Assembly: GCA_009746045.1 (NCBI GenBank)
Contig: RPFO01000213.1
Location: 3,514,241-3,578,240 of the forward strand
DNA length: 64,000 bases
Reading direction: 5' to 3'
From: Mesostigma viride
Lineage: Eukaryota > Streptophyta > Mesostigmatophyceae > Mesostigmatales > Mesostigmataceae
Shown here: positions 1 through 11,051 of the stretch, one piece after another
How positions within the stretch are numbered: position 1 is the stretch's first letter
Layout of the letters: each line of letters starts with the position of its first letter
Made by a program: the position numbers and the translations under genes
The notes under the pieces: model-generated
Database searches by the model: none
Seen by the model: the letters and a program-made list of their open reading frames with translations, nothing else
What the model was told of the DNA's origin: nothing

Positions 1-135
1 CGAGCCCAGCTGGGATGTGTCACCCTGTGTCATAGCGGGTGTGGGGTTATGTAATGCCCATTCTTTTTGGAACGGGTTAGTGACCCAGAGGACTACGGCG
101 AATACTATGGTAAGTTATATACTACCGTAGTATAA

Positions 136-598
136 CAACAGCTGGGGCAACTATTGGTTATATTAGTTGAATACTATAGTTGTATTACAACAGCTGGGGA
201 AACTATTGGTTGTATTTGTTGAATACTATAGTAGTATCACAACAGCTGGGGAAACTATTGGTTGTATTAGTTGAATACTACAATAGTATTAGAACAGCTG
301 GGGAAATTGTTAGAAGCAAAAGTTATGTACTACCGTACAGCTAGTATTACGACAGTTGGGGAAATCGTTAGAAGCATAAGTTATATACTACAGTACAGCT
401 AGTATTACGACAGCTGGGGGAATCGTTAGAAGCATAAGTTATATACTACAGTACAGCTAGTATTACGACAGCTGGGGAAATCGTTAGAAGCATAAGTTAT
501 ATACTACAGTACAGCTAGTATTACGACAGCTGGGAAAATCGTTAGAAGCATAAGTTGTATACTACAGTACAGCTAGTATTACGGCAGCTGGGGAAATT
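136..598. repeat. Two-family minisatellite (about 52-bp then 58-bp units)
   Basis: About three tandem units of roughly 52 bp (136-292) are followed by five to six units of roughly 58 bp (293-598). The two unit types share the core ACAGCTGGGGAAA and a TACTA..AGTATTA segment, so they look like diverged versions of one ancestral unit. No coding function is evident. Confidence 0.85.
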
Positions 599-1137
599 AT
601 TACGGTGATTAGGCACAGATGTGTGGGATGTGAGCGAAGTGGTGGCCCAAGCAAGCCAAGCATCCCCAAGGTCGCGAACAATATGCAGGCCTGGCAGGGA
701 CGCAGGAGTAGGGGGGTGATGCGACGATGCAAGGCGTAAGAGTGGGGCATCGGCGCTGAGGCCAAGGTCAGGTAGATAGGAGACCTGAGGGGTGTGATGT
801 GGAGGGGTAGGGTCAGGGAGAAGTGTAGAGAGAGAAGACAAGCCAGCAGGGTGGTGTCTTTAGTGGGAAGTTCCGAGCGGGGGGGAAGGAAGTGACGAGC
901 CCGCGAGGAGTGGGAAGTTGATACCAATCAGCGGTCATATTGACAGGGAAGGCCTGTAAGCTTTAGTTTCCGTAATAGAGTGAATAGTGAGAAGGGTGCA
1001 GGCAGGAGCGTTGCGTGGCCTGTGTCCACCCAGGTCCTTTGAGAGAATTTTACTGGAAAGTGGGGTGGGGGGTGGGGGGGGGGCGGAATCACAACGGTAG
1101 AGTCGGGCTCCTTATACTTCTTATTGTTAAGTACACG
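599..1137. other. Stretch without a recognised gene
   Basis: Short overlapping minus-strand frames (about 100-120 codons) exist but resemble no known protein and overlap one another in two frames. No splice-phase argument supports an exon here. Confidence 0.5.
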
Positions 1138-1670
1138 TGGGTGGGTGGGTGGGTGGGTGAGTGGGTGGGTGGGTGGGTGGGTGGGTGGGTGGGTGGGTGG
1201 GTGGGTGGGTGGGTGGGTGGGTGGGTGGGTGGGTGGGTGGGTGGGTGGGTGGGTGGGTGGGTGGGTGGGTGGGTGGGTGGGTGGGTGGGTGGGTGGGTGG
1301 GTGGGTGGGTGGGTGGGTGGGTGGGTGGGTGGGTGGGTGGGTGGGTGGGTGGGTGGGTGGGTGGGTGGGTGGGTGGGTGGGTGGGTGGGTGGTGGGTGGG
1401 TGGGTGGGTGGGTGGGTGGGTGGGTGGGTGGGTGGGTGGGTGGGTGGGTGGGCGGCGGGCGGGCGGGCGGGCGGGTGGGCGGGCGGGCGGGCGGGCGGGT
1501 GCGTGGGTGGGTGGGTGGGTGGGTGGGTGGGTGGGTGGGTGGGTGGGTGGGTGGGTGGGTGGGTGGGTGGGTGGGTGGGTGGGTGGGTGGGTGGGTGGGT
1601 GGGTGGGTGGGTGGGTGGGTGGGTGGGTGGGTGGGTGGGTGGGTGGGTGGGTGGGTGGGTGGGTGGGTGG
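1138..1670. repeat. (GGGT)n tetranucleotide microsatellite with (GGGC)n core
   Basis: About 530 bp of nearly pure GTGG repeats, with a block of GCGG units at about 1452-1503. The 1671-1790 flank is degenerate G-rich sequence. The tract is open in all frames of both strands (V-G-G-W or P-P-T-H peptides) purely because of the repeat, so no protein is called. The G-rich strand could form G-quadruplexes. Confidence 0.95.
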
Positions 1671-2152
1671 GGGTTGGGGTTGGGGTTGGGGTGGGGTGGG
1701 GGTGCGTGGGGTGGTGCGTGAGGGGGTGCGTGGGGGGGTGCGTGGGGGGGTGCGTGCGTTCGTGGGGGGTGGGGGTGTGGGGGTAGGGGGGTGATAAGGG
1801 TGGTGAGAAGAAAGATGGTCAACCTTGGGCACGGGGATAGGTGCCGTCGCAAGGATATGGTGGGGCCGGCATGCTGAGGGGTGGGGAAGTAGTTTGCAAG
1901 TAGCGGTTGCATGTATTCTTTGCATGTATAGTCCTTGTGGCACATGGCATGATGACAGAAATAGCTGTTTTGGTGGTTTCCTTCTTTCTGGGAACGAGAA
2001 GGCATGGGGTGTGGCTGTAAACGAGAGAAGCGTTCCCGCTGATCGCTTGCCTGATCTCTGAAGAATCCTCCCTCACAATACTCTTGTCAGTCGCTTGCTC
2101 CTCACGGTGCATGTGCTCGTTCTTGCATCTGGCCTCCCTCCCCCCCCTGCAG

Positions 2153-3467
2153 TGGTGTGCCACGTCATCTATTTATGTTTCGAGAACTGGATCCCAATGC
2201 GCCCGCATGGTGCCCAGCTGGAGAGTGCTGTGGTTCATGGGGACAAGGAACAGGAGCAGCCCAAACTGGCCACCGATGTGGGGGTGAGGGATTTATCAGG
2301 GGTGGCTGGACTGGGCCACGTGAAAGCTGATGAGAGGGACGCGCAAGGGCAACCGCTGGTCCTGCCAGTACGTGCGCCCCGCTGAACACGTGCCCTACAG
2401 GTCTCTTTGTTAATTGGTATCTGTAACCTATATCTATAGATATGTTCATGGGTGCCATGTATGTGCCTCGGTCTCCTTGTTCCTCCTTGTCTCATTGGGT
2501 CTCTTTCCCCACACACGCCTCCTGGGACCTCGTGTATTTCCTGGGACCTCGTGTATTTCCTGAACCCACGGTGTATGGCTTTTCACCACAACCCTTGTTT
2601 CGTAGTAGGTTGGCACGCGATACTGGTGGTTGGCGTCGCGGATCTGAGCACTCTCTAGTTTGCCTTTCGCTCCGTCCACGGCCGGTAGTGTCTCTGGATT
2701 GTTTTTCCCTCCGCTTCTAAATCACTTTCTTCTCTTCCTTTTATCTCTTCATTTCGTTGCCTCGTCTCCCTTCTCCCTCTTCTCTCTTCTCTCCTTTTTC
2801 TCTCTTCTCTCCCTTCTCTCCCTTCTCTCCCTTCTCTCTCTCCTCTCTCTTCTCTCTCTTCTCTCTCTCCTCTCTCTTCTCTCTCTTCTCTCTCTTCTCT
2901 CTCTTCTCTCTCTTCTCTCTCTCCAGTTGTCCATGGCCTGGACCAGTCAGGTACATGCATGACCTTTATTGAACACGGTAAATGTACACACCTCTCCCCT
3001 CTCTCTTCTCTCTCCCCTCTCTCTGCTCTCTCCTCTCTCTCTGCTCTCTTAACTCTCTCTGATTTCATATCTGGCCCCGTAACCCTGCCAGGTGGACGCG
3101 GACCTGCGCCGCAGCCAGTACGGCGTCTCGGTGCTCGGTCGCGTGCTGGGGGGCCGCTTCTTTCTGCCCAACCGCTACACCCTGCAGGGCGCCGAGGTGG
3201 CCGCCGCGGTGGACATGCACAAACAAAAGGTGAGTGGTGGGCATGCACAAACAAAAGGCGGGCGGTTATAGTGAACGTGCCCAAAGGAATTTTGGGGGGA
3301 GGCGTGGGTCAACTGGCGGAGGGCGTGCGCAGAGAGATTGTTTGCGGCTGGCATTGGACATGCACAAGGACGGCCCGGAATGTCAGGGTAATGGAATGGT
3401 GGGTACAGACCCGTTTAGTAAAACAAAAAACAACTTTATAAATAAAACATAACAATCATAGTAATGA

Positions 3468-3550
<83 letters not shown>

Positions 3551-3581
3551 TTCTAAAAAATTGAGGTGGTTGCTCTTTCAA

Positions 3582-3666
<85 letters not shown>

Positions 3667-4227
3667 AGGGAGGGAGGGAGGGAGGGAGGGAGGGAGGGAG
3701 GGAGGGAGGGAGGGAGGGAGGGAGGGAGGGAGGGAGGGAGGGAGGGAGGGAGGGAGGAGGGAGGGAGGGAGGGAGGGAGGGAGGGAGGGAGGGAGGGAGG
3801 AGGGAGGAGGGAGGGAGGGAGGGAGGGAGGGAGGGAGGGAGGGAGGGAGGGGAGGGAGGGGGGAGGGAGGGAGGGAGGGAGGAGGGAGGGAGGGAGGGAG
3901 GGAGGAGGGAGGGAGGGAGGAGGGAGGGAGGAGGAGGGAGGGAGGGAGGGAGGGAGGGAGGGAGGGAGGGAGGGAGGGAGGGAGGAGGGAGGGAGGGGAG
4001 GGAGGAGGGAGGAGGGAGGGAGGGGAGGGAGGGAGGGAGGGGGAGGGAGGAGGGGGGGGGGGGGGGGAGGGGGGGGGGGGGGGAGGGAGGAGGAGGGAGG
4101 GAGGGAGGGAGGAGGGAGGGAGGGAGGGAGGGAGGGAGGGAGGAGGGAGGGAGGAGGAGGAGGGAGGGAGGGAGGGAGGGAGGGAGGGAGGGAGGGAGGG
4201 AGGGAGGGAGGGAGGGAGGGAGGGAGG

Positions 4228-4305
<78 letters not shown>

Positions 4306-5667
4306 TGTGTGTGTGTGTGTGTGTGTCCGCGTGTGTCCGCGTGTGTCCGCGTGTGTCCGCGTGTGTCCGCGTGTGTCCGCGTGTGTCCGCGTGTGTTCGC
4401 GTGTGTCTGTGATCCCATCTTGGTTCCTTTGCCAACATTTCCACAATCCAACCCCCTTTTAAAATATTTTAGTACATTTTAATACATTTCCACAATCCCC
4501 CCCCCCCCCTTGTAAAATGGGAGTCACCTTGCAAAGCCGTTGGCCACACATGCTTTTGCCTGGCCTGGACGATGAGCACATGCCCTTGCCTTGACGATGT
4601 GCTCTTTGTCTTGCCTAACTGCAATTTTCCTTTCCTTCCTTGCTTGGCCTCTTCTTGCTTCGCCTTGTCTTGCTTTGGCTTTGCTTTCCTTTCCTTCTTG
4701 CCTTGCTTTGCCTGGTCTTGCCTTGCCCACAAGCAGATGGAGTACATCCAAGTCCACAAAGAGCGCCAGCGACGGCTGCGGAAAAGTGCGGCGGCCCAGT
4801 TGGACCTGTTGACGGATGCGAACGAGATGCGGCCATCAAACGAGGGAAGCGGCGGTGTCGCTCGGGCAGCACGCGTGCCTGCGGATGCAAGCATGCATGT
4901 GGATGATGCACACGCTGCCGTGAACGGGAGGGAGGGCCATCTCTATGTGCAGTGCGGGCAGGTATGTACGGGGCCATGCCAGCTGCGAGGGATGGAGCTG
5001 GGATTTACGTAGTTGGGATGTTGGGTGTTGGACCGTTAGTGATGGGTGGCGGGGTGGGCACGGGTTCTTGCACGCCCCCCTGGGGTCTACATGGGTCCCA
5101 GTCTCTGCATCTTCTTCTAGTACTGAGAAAAGTAATGGCCTTGGTGGCCACTTCTGCGTGCAAGATCTGACGTATGTCATCCATCTGCAAAGTAAGGGTT
5201 GATGGACTTGTCATTTGATGCATGAAATCTCTGGGAGCGTTCCTTCTTGTGGGGGAATCTCAGGGAAACCAGGTGGGGACCCAGGACTGCCGGATGCGCA
5301 CATCCACCTGCCATGAAGGTTGTAGTAACTCAATCACTTACCATGCAAGTCGCGACAGCAACCAACTGTTTGCTTTACCAGCGGTGCCTTGCCCATGCCT
5401 TGTCCATGGTAATTTGTTGCTCCTTACTGTTTCAATGGTAGCTCAAGGGCTCCATGTCTCCCTCGCAAAACATATCTCCAGTGTGCTGCCCTTCACCATG
5501 CAATAGTGATACCCGCTTTCAACCACCATGCGGCCATCATGACCGTCCTTGAGTGCCACGCTGATGCGATGCGTGTCCTCCACTACCATGCGTCACCATG
5601 GTCCGCAGGGTCTGGAGAGGGTGAGCGCCATCGTCGACGTCTCGGGGGCCCATGCGCCGTTTGTGAG
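2153..5667 (+). CDS. Unidentified multi-exon gene (partial, four exons)
   Basis: Four exons are inferred from AG/GT sites with matching phases: 2153-2367, 3092-3229, 4737-4961 and 5609-5667. The first joins the second in phase 0 across ..QGQPLVLP / VDADLRRSQYGV.., then ..VDMHKQK / MEYIQVHKERQRRLRK.., then ..LYVQCGQ / GLERVSAIVDVSG... The second and third exons look like globular helical protein followed by a charged Lys/Arg-rich helix; the end of the third exon is low-complexity. I do not recognise the family. The last exon ends in phase 2, which is compatible with the acceptor at 6274 or 6277, so these exons may be the 5' part of the DUF789 gene that follows. The 5' end was not found. The exon series is seen in the sequence; its joining to the next gene is inference. 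Confidence 0.5.
2765..3060. repeat. (CTTCTCTCT)n-type pyrimidine repeat in intron
   Basis: Imperfect CTCTCTTCT/CCTCTCT repeats at about 2765-2925, resuming at 2993-3060, inside the intron between exons 2153-2367 and 3092-3229. It lies just upstream of the acceptor and may act as an extended polypyrimidine tract. Confidence 0.85.
3466..3549. repeat. (GTA)n trinucleotide microsatellite
   Basis: About 27 copies of AGT/GTA in the intron 3230-4736. Confidence 0.95.
3585..4410. repeat. Homopurine tract (GA)n-(GGGA)n-(GA)n and (GTGTGTCCGC)n
   Basis: About 37 GA units, then about 570 bp of GGGA with GGA and poly-G interruptions, then again about 36 GA units (4231-4302), then GT units and eight copies of a GTGTGTCCGC decamer (about 4318-4410). 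More than 700 consecutive bases are purine on one strand. The GA-GGGA-GA arrangement is roughly mirror-symmetric. It lies in the intron 3230-4736. Confidence 0.95.
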
Positions 5668-6273
5668 GTACAGAACACTTCATCCGAGCATGGTCTGAGA
5701 TGGATCTAGCTCGTGCACCTTCGGAGATGGATCTAGGGCTTGCAGCACGGCTAGCGGTCAGTAGGTTTTCTCACTGGTTTTAAGCCAAAGCGATGAACAG
5801 ACGCAGGAGGGCATGGCAGCAGCTGGCTAGGGGTAGCCTTGTCGGCAAACTAAAACCGTTGCAAGCAATTCGGCTTGCTAGCCCATTGGATGGCGGATGT
5901 AAACATTACTTTTCCTATTTCTGTCCTGGTACACATTCGCGGTGAAGTGTGGCTGTTCGTGTGGGCAGGTCACTATGGTGCTTTGGACGTAGGGACCGCA
6001 CTCGGATATCCGCGTGTGACATGGGTGCTTGTTGCAATTTTTTTGCAGCATCCTGTCTTCGGACACGCAGGCACAGACGATTTTTTTGTTTGTTTTGACG
6101 GATTCCCCTGCGTTGTTTCCGGGGTCGATCCGTCCACCTTTCCGTAATGTAGCACCCCTGCGACATCGGTGTATGGTATACTCGTCACGTATGGCCCATG
6201 GCTTAGTCCACCTGCTAACAAGCCCTCTGTGTGTAACTGTACATGACTGTGCCTCGTTTCGATTTTTTTTTAG
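5668..6273. other. Inferred intron before the giant DUF789 exon
   Basis: No gene-like frame is seen. It starts with GTACAG after the exon ending at 5667 and ends with T8-AGCAG. The tandem acceptor is a NAGNAG site: splicing after 6273 or 6276 keeps the same frame and differs by one serine. Confidence 0.45.
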
Positions 6274-9200
6274 CAGCGGCATCCTAGTCTGCATCGTCAT
6301 CGTGCCATCGCCGGAGCACAAGGCCTCGTTCTGGTGCCAGCTCGTCCCCTCAAGTCCAAAGCCAGGCCTGGAGATGCCTCCAGGAAAATCGCCCGCTTTG
6401 CCCACCAAACGGGCGCCTGGCAAGCCAGCGCCCTTGCCGCAGACACCGCCAGGGCCGTGCGTAGAAAAACATGCTGTTGATTCTGCAAAGAAAGACGCGG
6501 ATGGCTCGCTGCTGCCCACCGCAGCGGGCATCGTGGGCAGCAGGAACACCAACGCCGGGTCGGCAGGGACCCTGCGGGGGCGTGCCAGTTCGCCCTCGGC
6601 GCGCCTGCGTGTGCCCAGGAGGCAGGGGGGGACCCCATGCAACCCGAGCAGCGACTCTGATGGTGCGAATGCCAGTTTAAGAGGGGGCGAGTGTTGCCCG
6701 TTTGGGTCATTGCGTGAGCAATTTGTCTGGTCCTGCCGGTGCGGCCATGAGCTGGTGTGCCATTCTGGGGAGGAGTCCAGGGTGCGTCTCGAGGGGGGCG
6801 GGCAGTCGAGCGTGGGCCGTGGCGTGTGCACGGGCGTTTGTGACGACGGGAACCAGTGTAGCGTGCCGACCCTTCGGTCGTGTGGGTCATGCGAACTTGA
6901 TGAAGTCCGGTCAAGATCATGCCCTTCCCACGCTAGCGCGTGTCGGTGTGGGCATGCCTCACCCCAGCCCCGCAAGGGCAAGCGTGCTGGAGGCAGGAAA
7001 GGTCTGAGGGGGGCCGGCTGCCGGGGCGAGGCGAGGGCAAAGCCGGTGGAGCGGATTATAGAGTCTCAGCACCCATCCCCCAGCGGGCAGAGGCATGGGT
7101 GCAAAGACATCGCGGGCGGAGCGAATGTGCGATTACCTGCGCAAGACTCCGCTGGAGATATCAAGAAAGCAATGGGTGGAATGAAAGCAAATGGGCGGTT
7201 AGGCCCGGCAGCCAGGCGGCCGCCTCCGCCCCTCAAGGCAGTCAGTGCGGGGGATGGGTACAGTAGTGACGGCGGCAGCAGTACTGGCAGCAGTAGCAAC
7301 GATGATGGTGACGATGATAGTGCAGAGGGGGATGACGTCGATGGCAGTCCACTCGATCGTGTTCGACCGAGCGGGCGGGGTGGGCGGTTCCCGCTTTTTT
7401 ACGCGCCCGACTCCAGCTTGAGGGCGCAAGGTGGTGCTCTGGGGGACAAGACAGGGCCTCAGTTTGGTGAATCTGTGGGCGGTTGTGGAGTATTCAAGGG
7501 CCGTTTCGCAACGGGCTCGTTGGGGGAGGATGGTGTGCGAGGGGAAGGGCGGGTGCATAGGCATGATGGTCCGTTGCATGATGGGGGCACTTCTGGGCTT
7601 GCCTCCTGTCCCACCAGCTCTGATGAGGGCAGTAGCAACAGCAGTAGTGGGCCTGCATTTGGCGACCACAACTTCTGGTCTGTTCTCCGAGGGCGGGGGG
7701 ATGATGGGGCCAGGGACTGGCAGGGGTGGGACAGCGGCCGGGTGCATGTTCTGGCGCACGCGGTGGGCAAGGACGCGGGCGCCAGCACGGCGGGGACCAG
7801 CCAGAGCAGGGGCGGGGGTGGCGGGGGCAGGAGCGGAGATGGGGGTGGGGATGGCGAATCGGGGCGGCGGGGTGGGGGTGGGGGCCAGAGCGGGGGCAGC
7901 GGTTACGGTCGACTGGAGGGTGACAGCGATGCTCGCAATGATGGTAGGGGTGGGGGGCGGGCTAGCCGAGGTGGCAGCGGGGGTGGTGGCGCGGGGGGCA
8001 GTGGCGGGAGTGGGGGCGGGGGTGGTGGTGGCGGTGGGGATGGCAAGGGCTGGGGCGGTGCCGGTGGCGGCTTTGGACGGATCGGCAAAAAATCGCGCCG
8101 CAAGGAGGAAGAGGAGGGCGTGTTTGAGGATGAGGCGGGGCAGGGGGGGGATGATCCTGGGCTTAACCCACCTTTCGCAACAGAGTTGCGCGCGGGTGGC
8201 CCAGATTGGGGCATGCACGGCGGTCCTGCAGGGCTCACTCGAGACGAGAGCACGCAAGGACACGGCCGGGTCTCTGGGAGTGCTGCTGGCGTCGGGGGGG
8301 GAACGGGGGTGTCCAACCGCATGGCTTCTTGGGATGATGGGTGTTCGGGGGGGGCGGGTCAGCACAGTGCGACGCGCGGCACTTATATCGATCGTGGGCG
8401 GATGAAGTGGAGACCGTTGGTTTGAAGGGTGGTGACCATCTGCACGACCCCGTGTCGGCAGCCCAGGGAGGGATGCAGCCACGTGCGAGCGGCAGCATTC
8501 CGGGTGGTGGCAGGGGCGGCGGTCTTGGTGGCAGCGGGAGCGGGCCGCCAGGCGGGCTACGGAGAAGCGGGGGTGGAGGCAGCGGCAACAGCGGGGGCCA
8601 TCCCAGTCCTGTGGGTGTCACTGGCGGTGGCAATAATGGTGCTGCTGGTGGTGGTGGTGGTGGCTCCGTGGATGGCCCCGATAGGACCGGGTCATCGGCA
8701 GCTCCCCCCGCTAGAAACGCACTTCCCACGCAGCACCCCTTGCACCATTCCGACCCAGCGTCATGGGCATCACTGGGTGTGGCAAATGTCAGTAGACAGA
8801 TGTTGTCGCCCGCGCAAGCGCCGCTCTCGTCCCCTGACGTTGCAGGCCTGGCATCCCTGGCGGCCCCGCCCGGCCTTATGCCATCACCGCCCCCAGGATT
8901 GCCCGCCCCCGGGTTGCCCGGCACCCGGAGCCACGGGAAGGGCTACCTCAGCCCGTTTGCGACAAGCCGGCTGCTCGCGCTGGCTACTGCCGACGCCACA
9001 CGCCCCAGGGGTAGCCGCAGCAGCGGGGGAGGGAGCGGGGGCAAGTCTTCACGGAGCCCTCGCGCGGACGCTAGCAGTGACAGCCCGGTTGGGGCGGCGG
9101 TGGCAGCGGCCGATGTGGCGGTGGCTTCTCGCGGTGGCGGCGCGGGTGGCGGCAGTAGTGGGGATGCCAGGGAGGGGGCGTACATTCACGCGAGTCTCCA

Positions 9201-11011
9201 GGGGCTGCGGCGGGACTTGGACGCGGCGGGCTATAATGTCGCCGCAGTGACCGGAATGACGACACCTGGCGCTGAGCCTGGTTACCCACTGGGCCATGCG
9301 AGGGCAGGAACCGGCATGTCCAACGAGCTGGCGGAAGAGCCGCTGTCACTCGCACGGGTGCCAGCCCATCTAGCGGGCAGGCTGCGAGAGGACCCGAGTG
9401 TGTCATCGGGGCACAGGGACATGGGAGGGCGCAGGGACGAGGACAGGCTGTTTGGTGAGGGGGTGGGCGGCAGCAAGGGGGGGGGTGGCCACGCAGGCCA
9501 TGTGGACCGAGAGGATATGGGGCAATCAGGAATGGGGGCGGAGGACGCGGAGGGCATGCGCCGCAACAGCAGGAAGGCGAAACCTGCCGGCGGGACAGGC
9601 ATCGTGGCCAAGTCCGAGACGTCTGCAGATGGTTCGCTCCCGCGCACACCCAGCGGGGTGGCTGCCAGGGACCAAGGGGCAGCAGATGCGCATGGGGGTG
9701 ATCATGGGGATGCGGGCCGGGAGGGTGGGGACAGGAGGGATGCTGGCGGCGCGGATTCACTGGACACCGGGGGGGCGGCCGGGGGTACCGGCAGGGGCAG
9801 CGGAAAGGGCGGCAGCGTGGCGGCGGAAAGAAGTGTGCTAGACGAGGCCGTCGTGGCCGCGGGCGGGCGGGCAGGTTTTAGCGGAGAACACGGTGGCTTG
9901 ACATGGGTCATGGGGGCGGAAGATTCGCAGTTGCGGGGGCGACAACCGAAACGTGCTGCCAGTCCCAGCGGACGCCAGAATAAACCGTCCTCTGGGCCTA
10001 GTGGTCTCAGTAGCGGTGACAGCGTCCGTATGTCCGGCGGTGAAGGGGTCGGAGGCCATGGTCCCAGGGGGAAGGGGCACGGTCCAGGGTCTCGTGACGG
10101 CTCGCGCGAGGCCTCCAGGGAGAGGTCGCGGGGACGGTCGAGGGAGCGGGCCAGGGGCCGGTCGCGAGATGGTGCCCGCGAGGCCGCGGCCCAGCCCTCG
10201 CGTCCTCATGTGGGTGATCCTAGGCATGGGGGTGAGCCTAGGCACGGGGGTGATGCTAGGCATGGGGTTCAGTCAAGGTATGCGGGCGGGGAGGCACAAC
10301 GCGTGGGCAGAGGTTCTGGTGCGGGCGTGGATGAGGACTTGGGTGTGGGGAGGAGTCGAGGGGACGGGCGGAGTGGAGGTGATGTCCGGAGGGCGCGCCG
10401 GGGCGGCGCAGCGGGGAGTGGTGGGAGTGGGCGAGGGGAGGGGGGCGAGGAGGCCCCCCCCCCCTCCGGCCACACGCGCAGCATGCTTGCAGTGGCCATC
10501 TCGAACATGGTGGCCGACTTGGGACGCAGCAGCGCCGGGGGCGGGGGCGGGGGTGGGGGTGGGGGTGGGGGTGGGGGTGGGGGTGGGGGTGGGGTGGGGG
10601 TGGGGGTGGGGGTGGGGGTGGGGGTGGGGGTGGGGGTGGGGGTGGGGGTGGGGGTGGGGGTGGGGGTGGGGGTGGGGGTGGGGGTGGGGCGGGGAAAATG
10701 GGCATGGGGGCAGCAAGGGGGGATGGTAGAGGGGACGGCCGGGGCGAGGGCAGGGGTGACGTAGCAGCACATATGCATGGCCAGGGCTTCAGCGCGGCAG
10801 GATTGGGTGGCGACGGCGGCCCACAATCACGGGGGGGGTCCAAGGGGGGCGCCGAGCGGTTGCAGGCGGCAGCGGCTAGTGCAGACAAAGCAGTGGCCAA
10901 GCGCGGCCAAGCGAGCCCTGCCCCTTCATCCTTCAGCCACGGCCCCGCCCAGCGCACACCTCATCCACACCAACCGCAGCTGCAGCAGCAGCAAACACAC
11001 CACCAGCAGCA

Positions 11012-11051
<40 letters not shown>

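Noticed and set aside
1671-1700. Telomere repeats (GGGTT-like)
   Set aside because: Only a few GGGGTT units at the decayed edge of the (GGGT)n array; no sustained telomeric period.
1015-2005. Long V-G-G-W and P-P-T-H open frames
   Set aside because: They consist of the (GGGT)n microsatellite read in all frames; no non-repeat domain or splice support.
3456-4462. Open frames of about 280-330 residues rich in REGG or LPPS
   Set aside because: Artefact of the homopurine tract, present in several frames on both strands.
9071-9760. Minus-strand ORFs of 200-430 residues across 7199-12762
   Set aside because: Shadows of the GC-rich DUF789 exon; Pro/Arg/His-rich composition typical of antisense frames.
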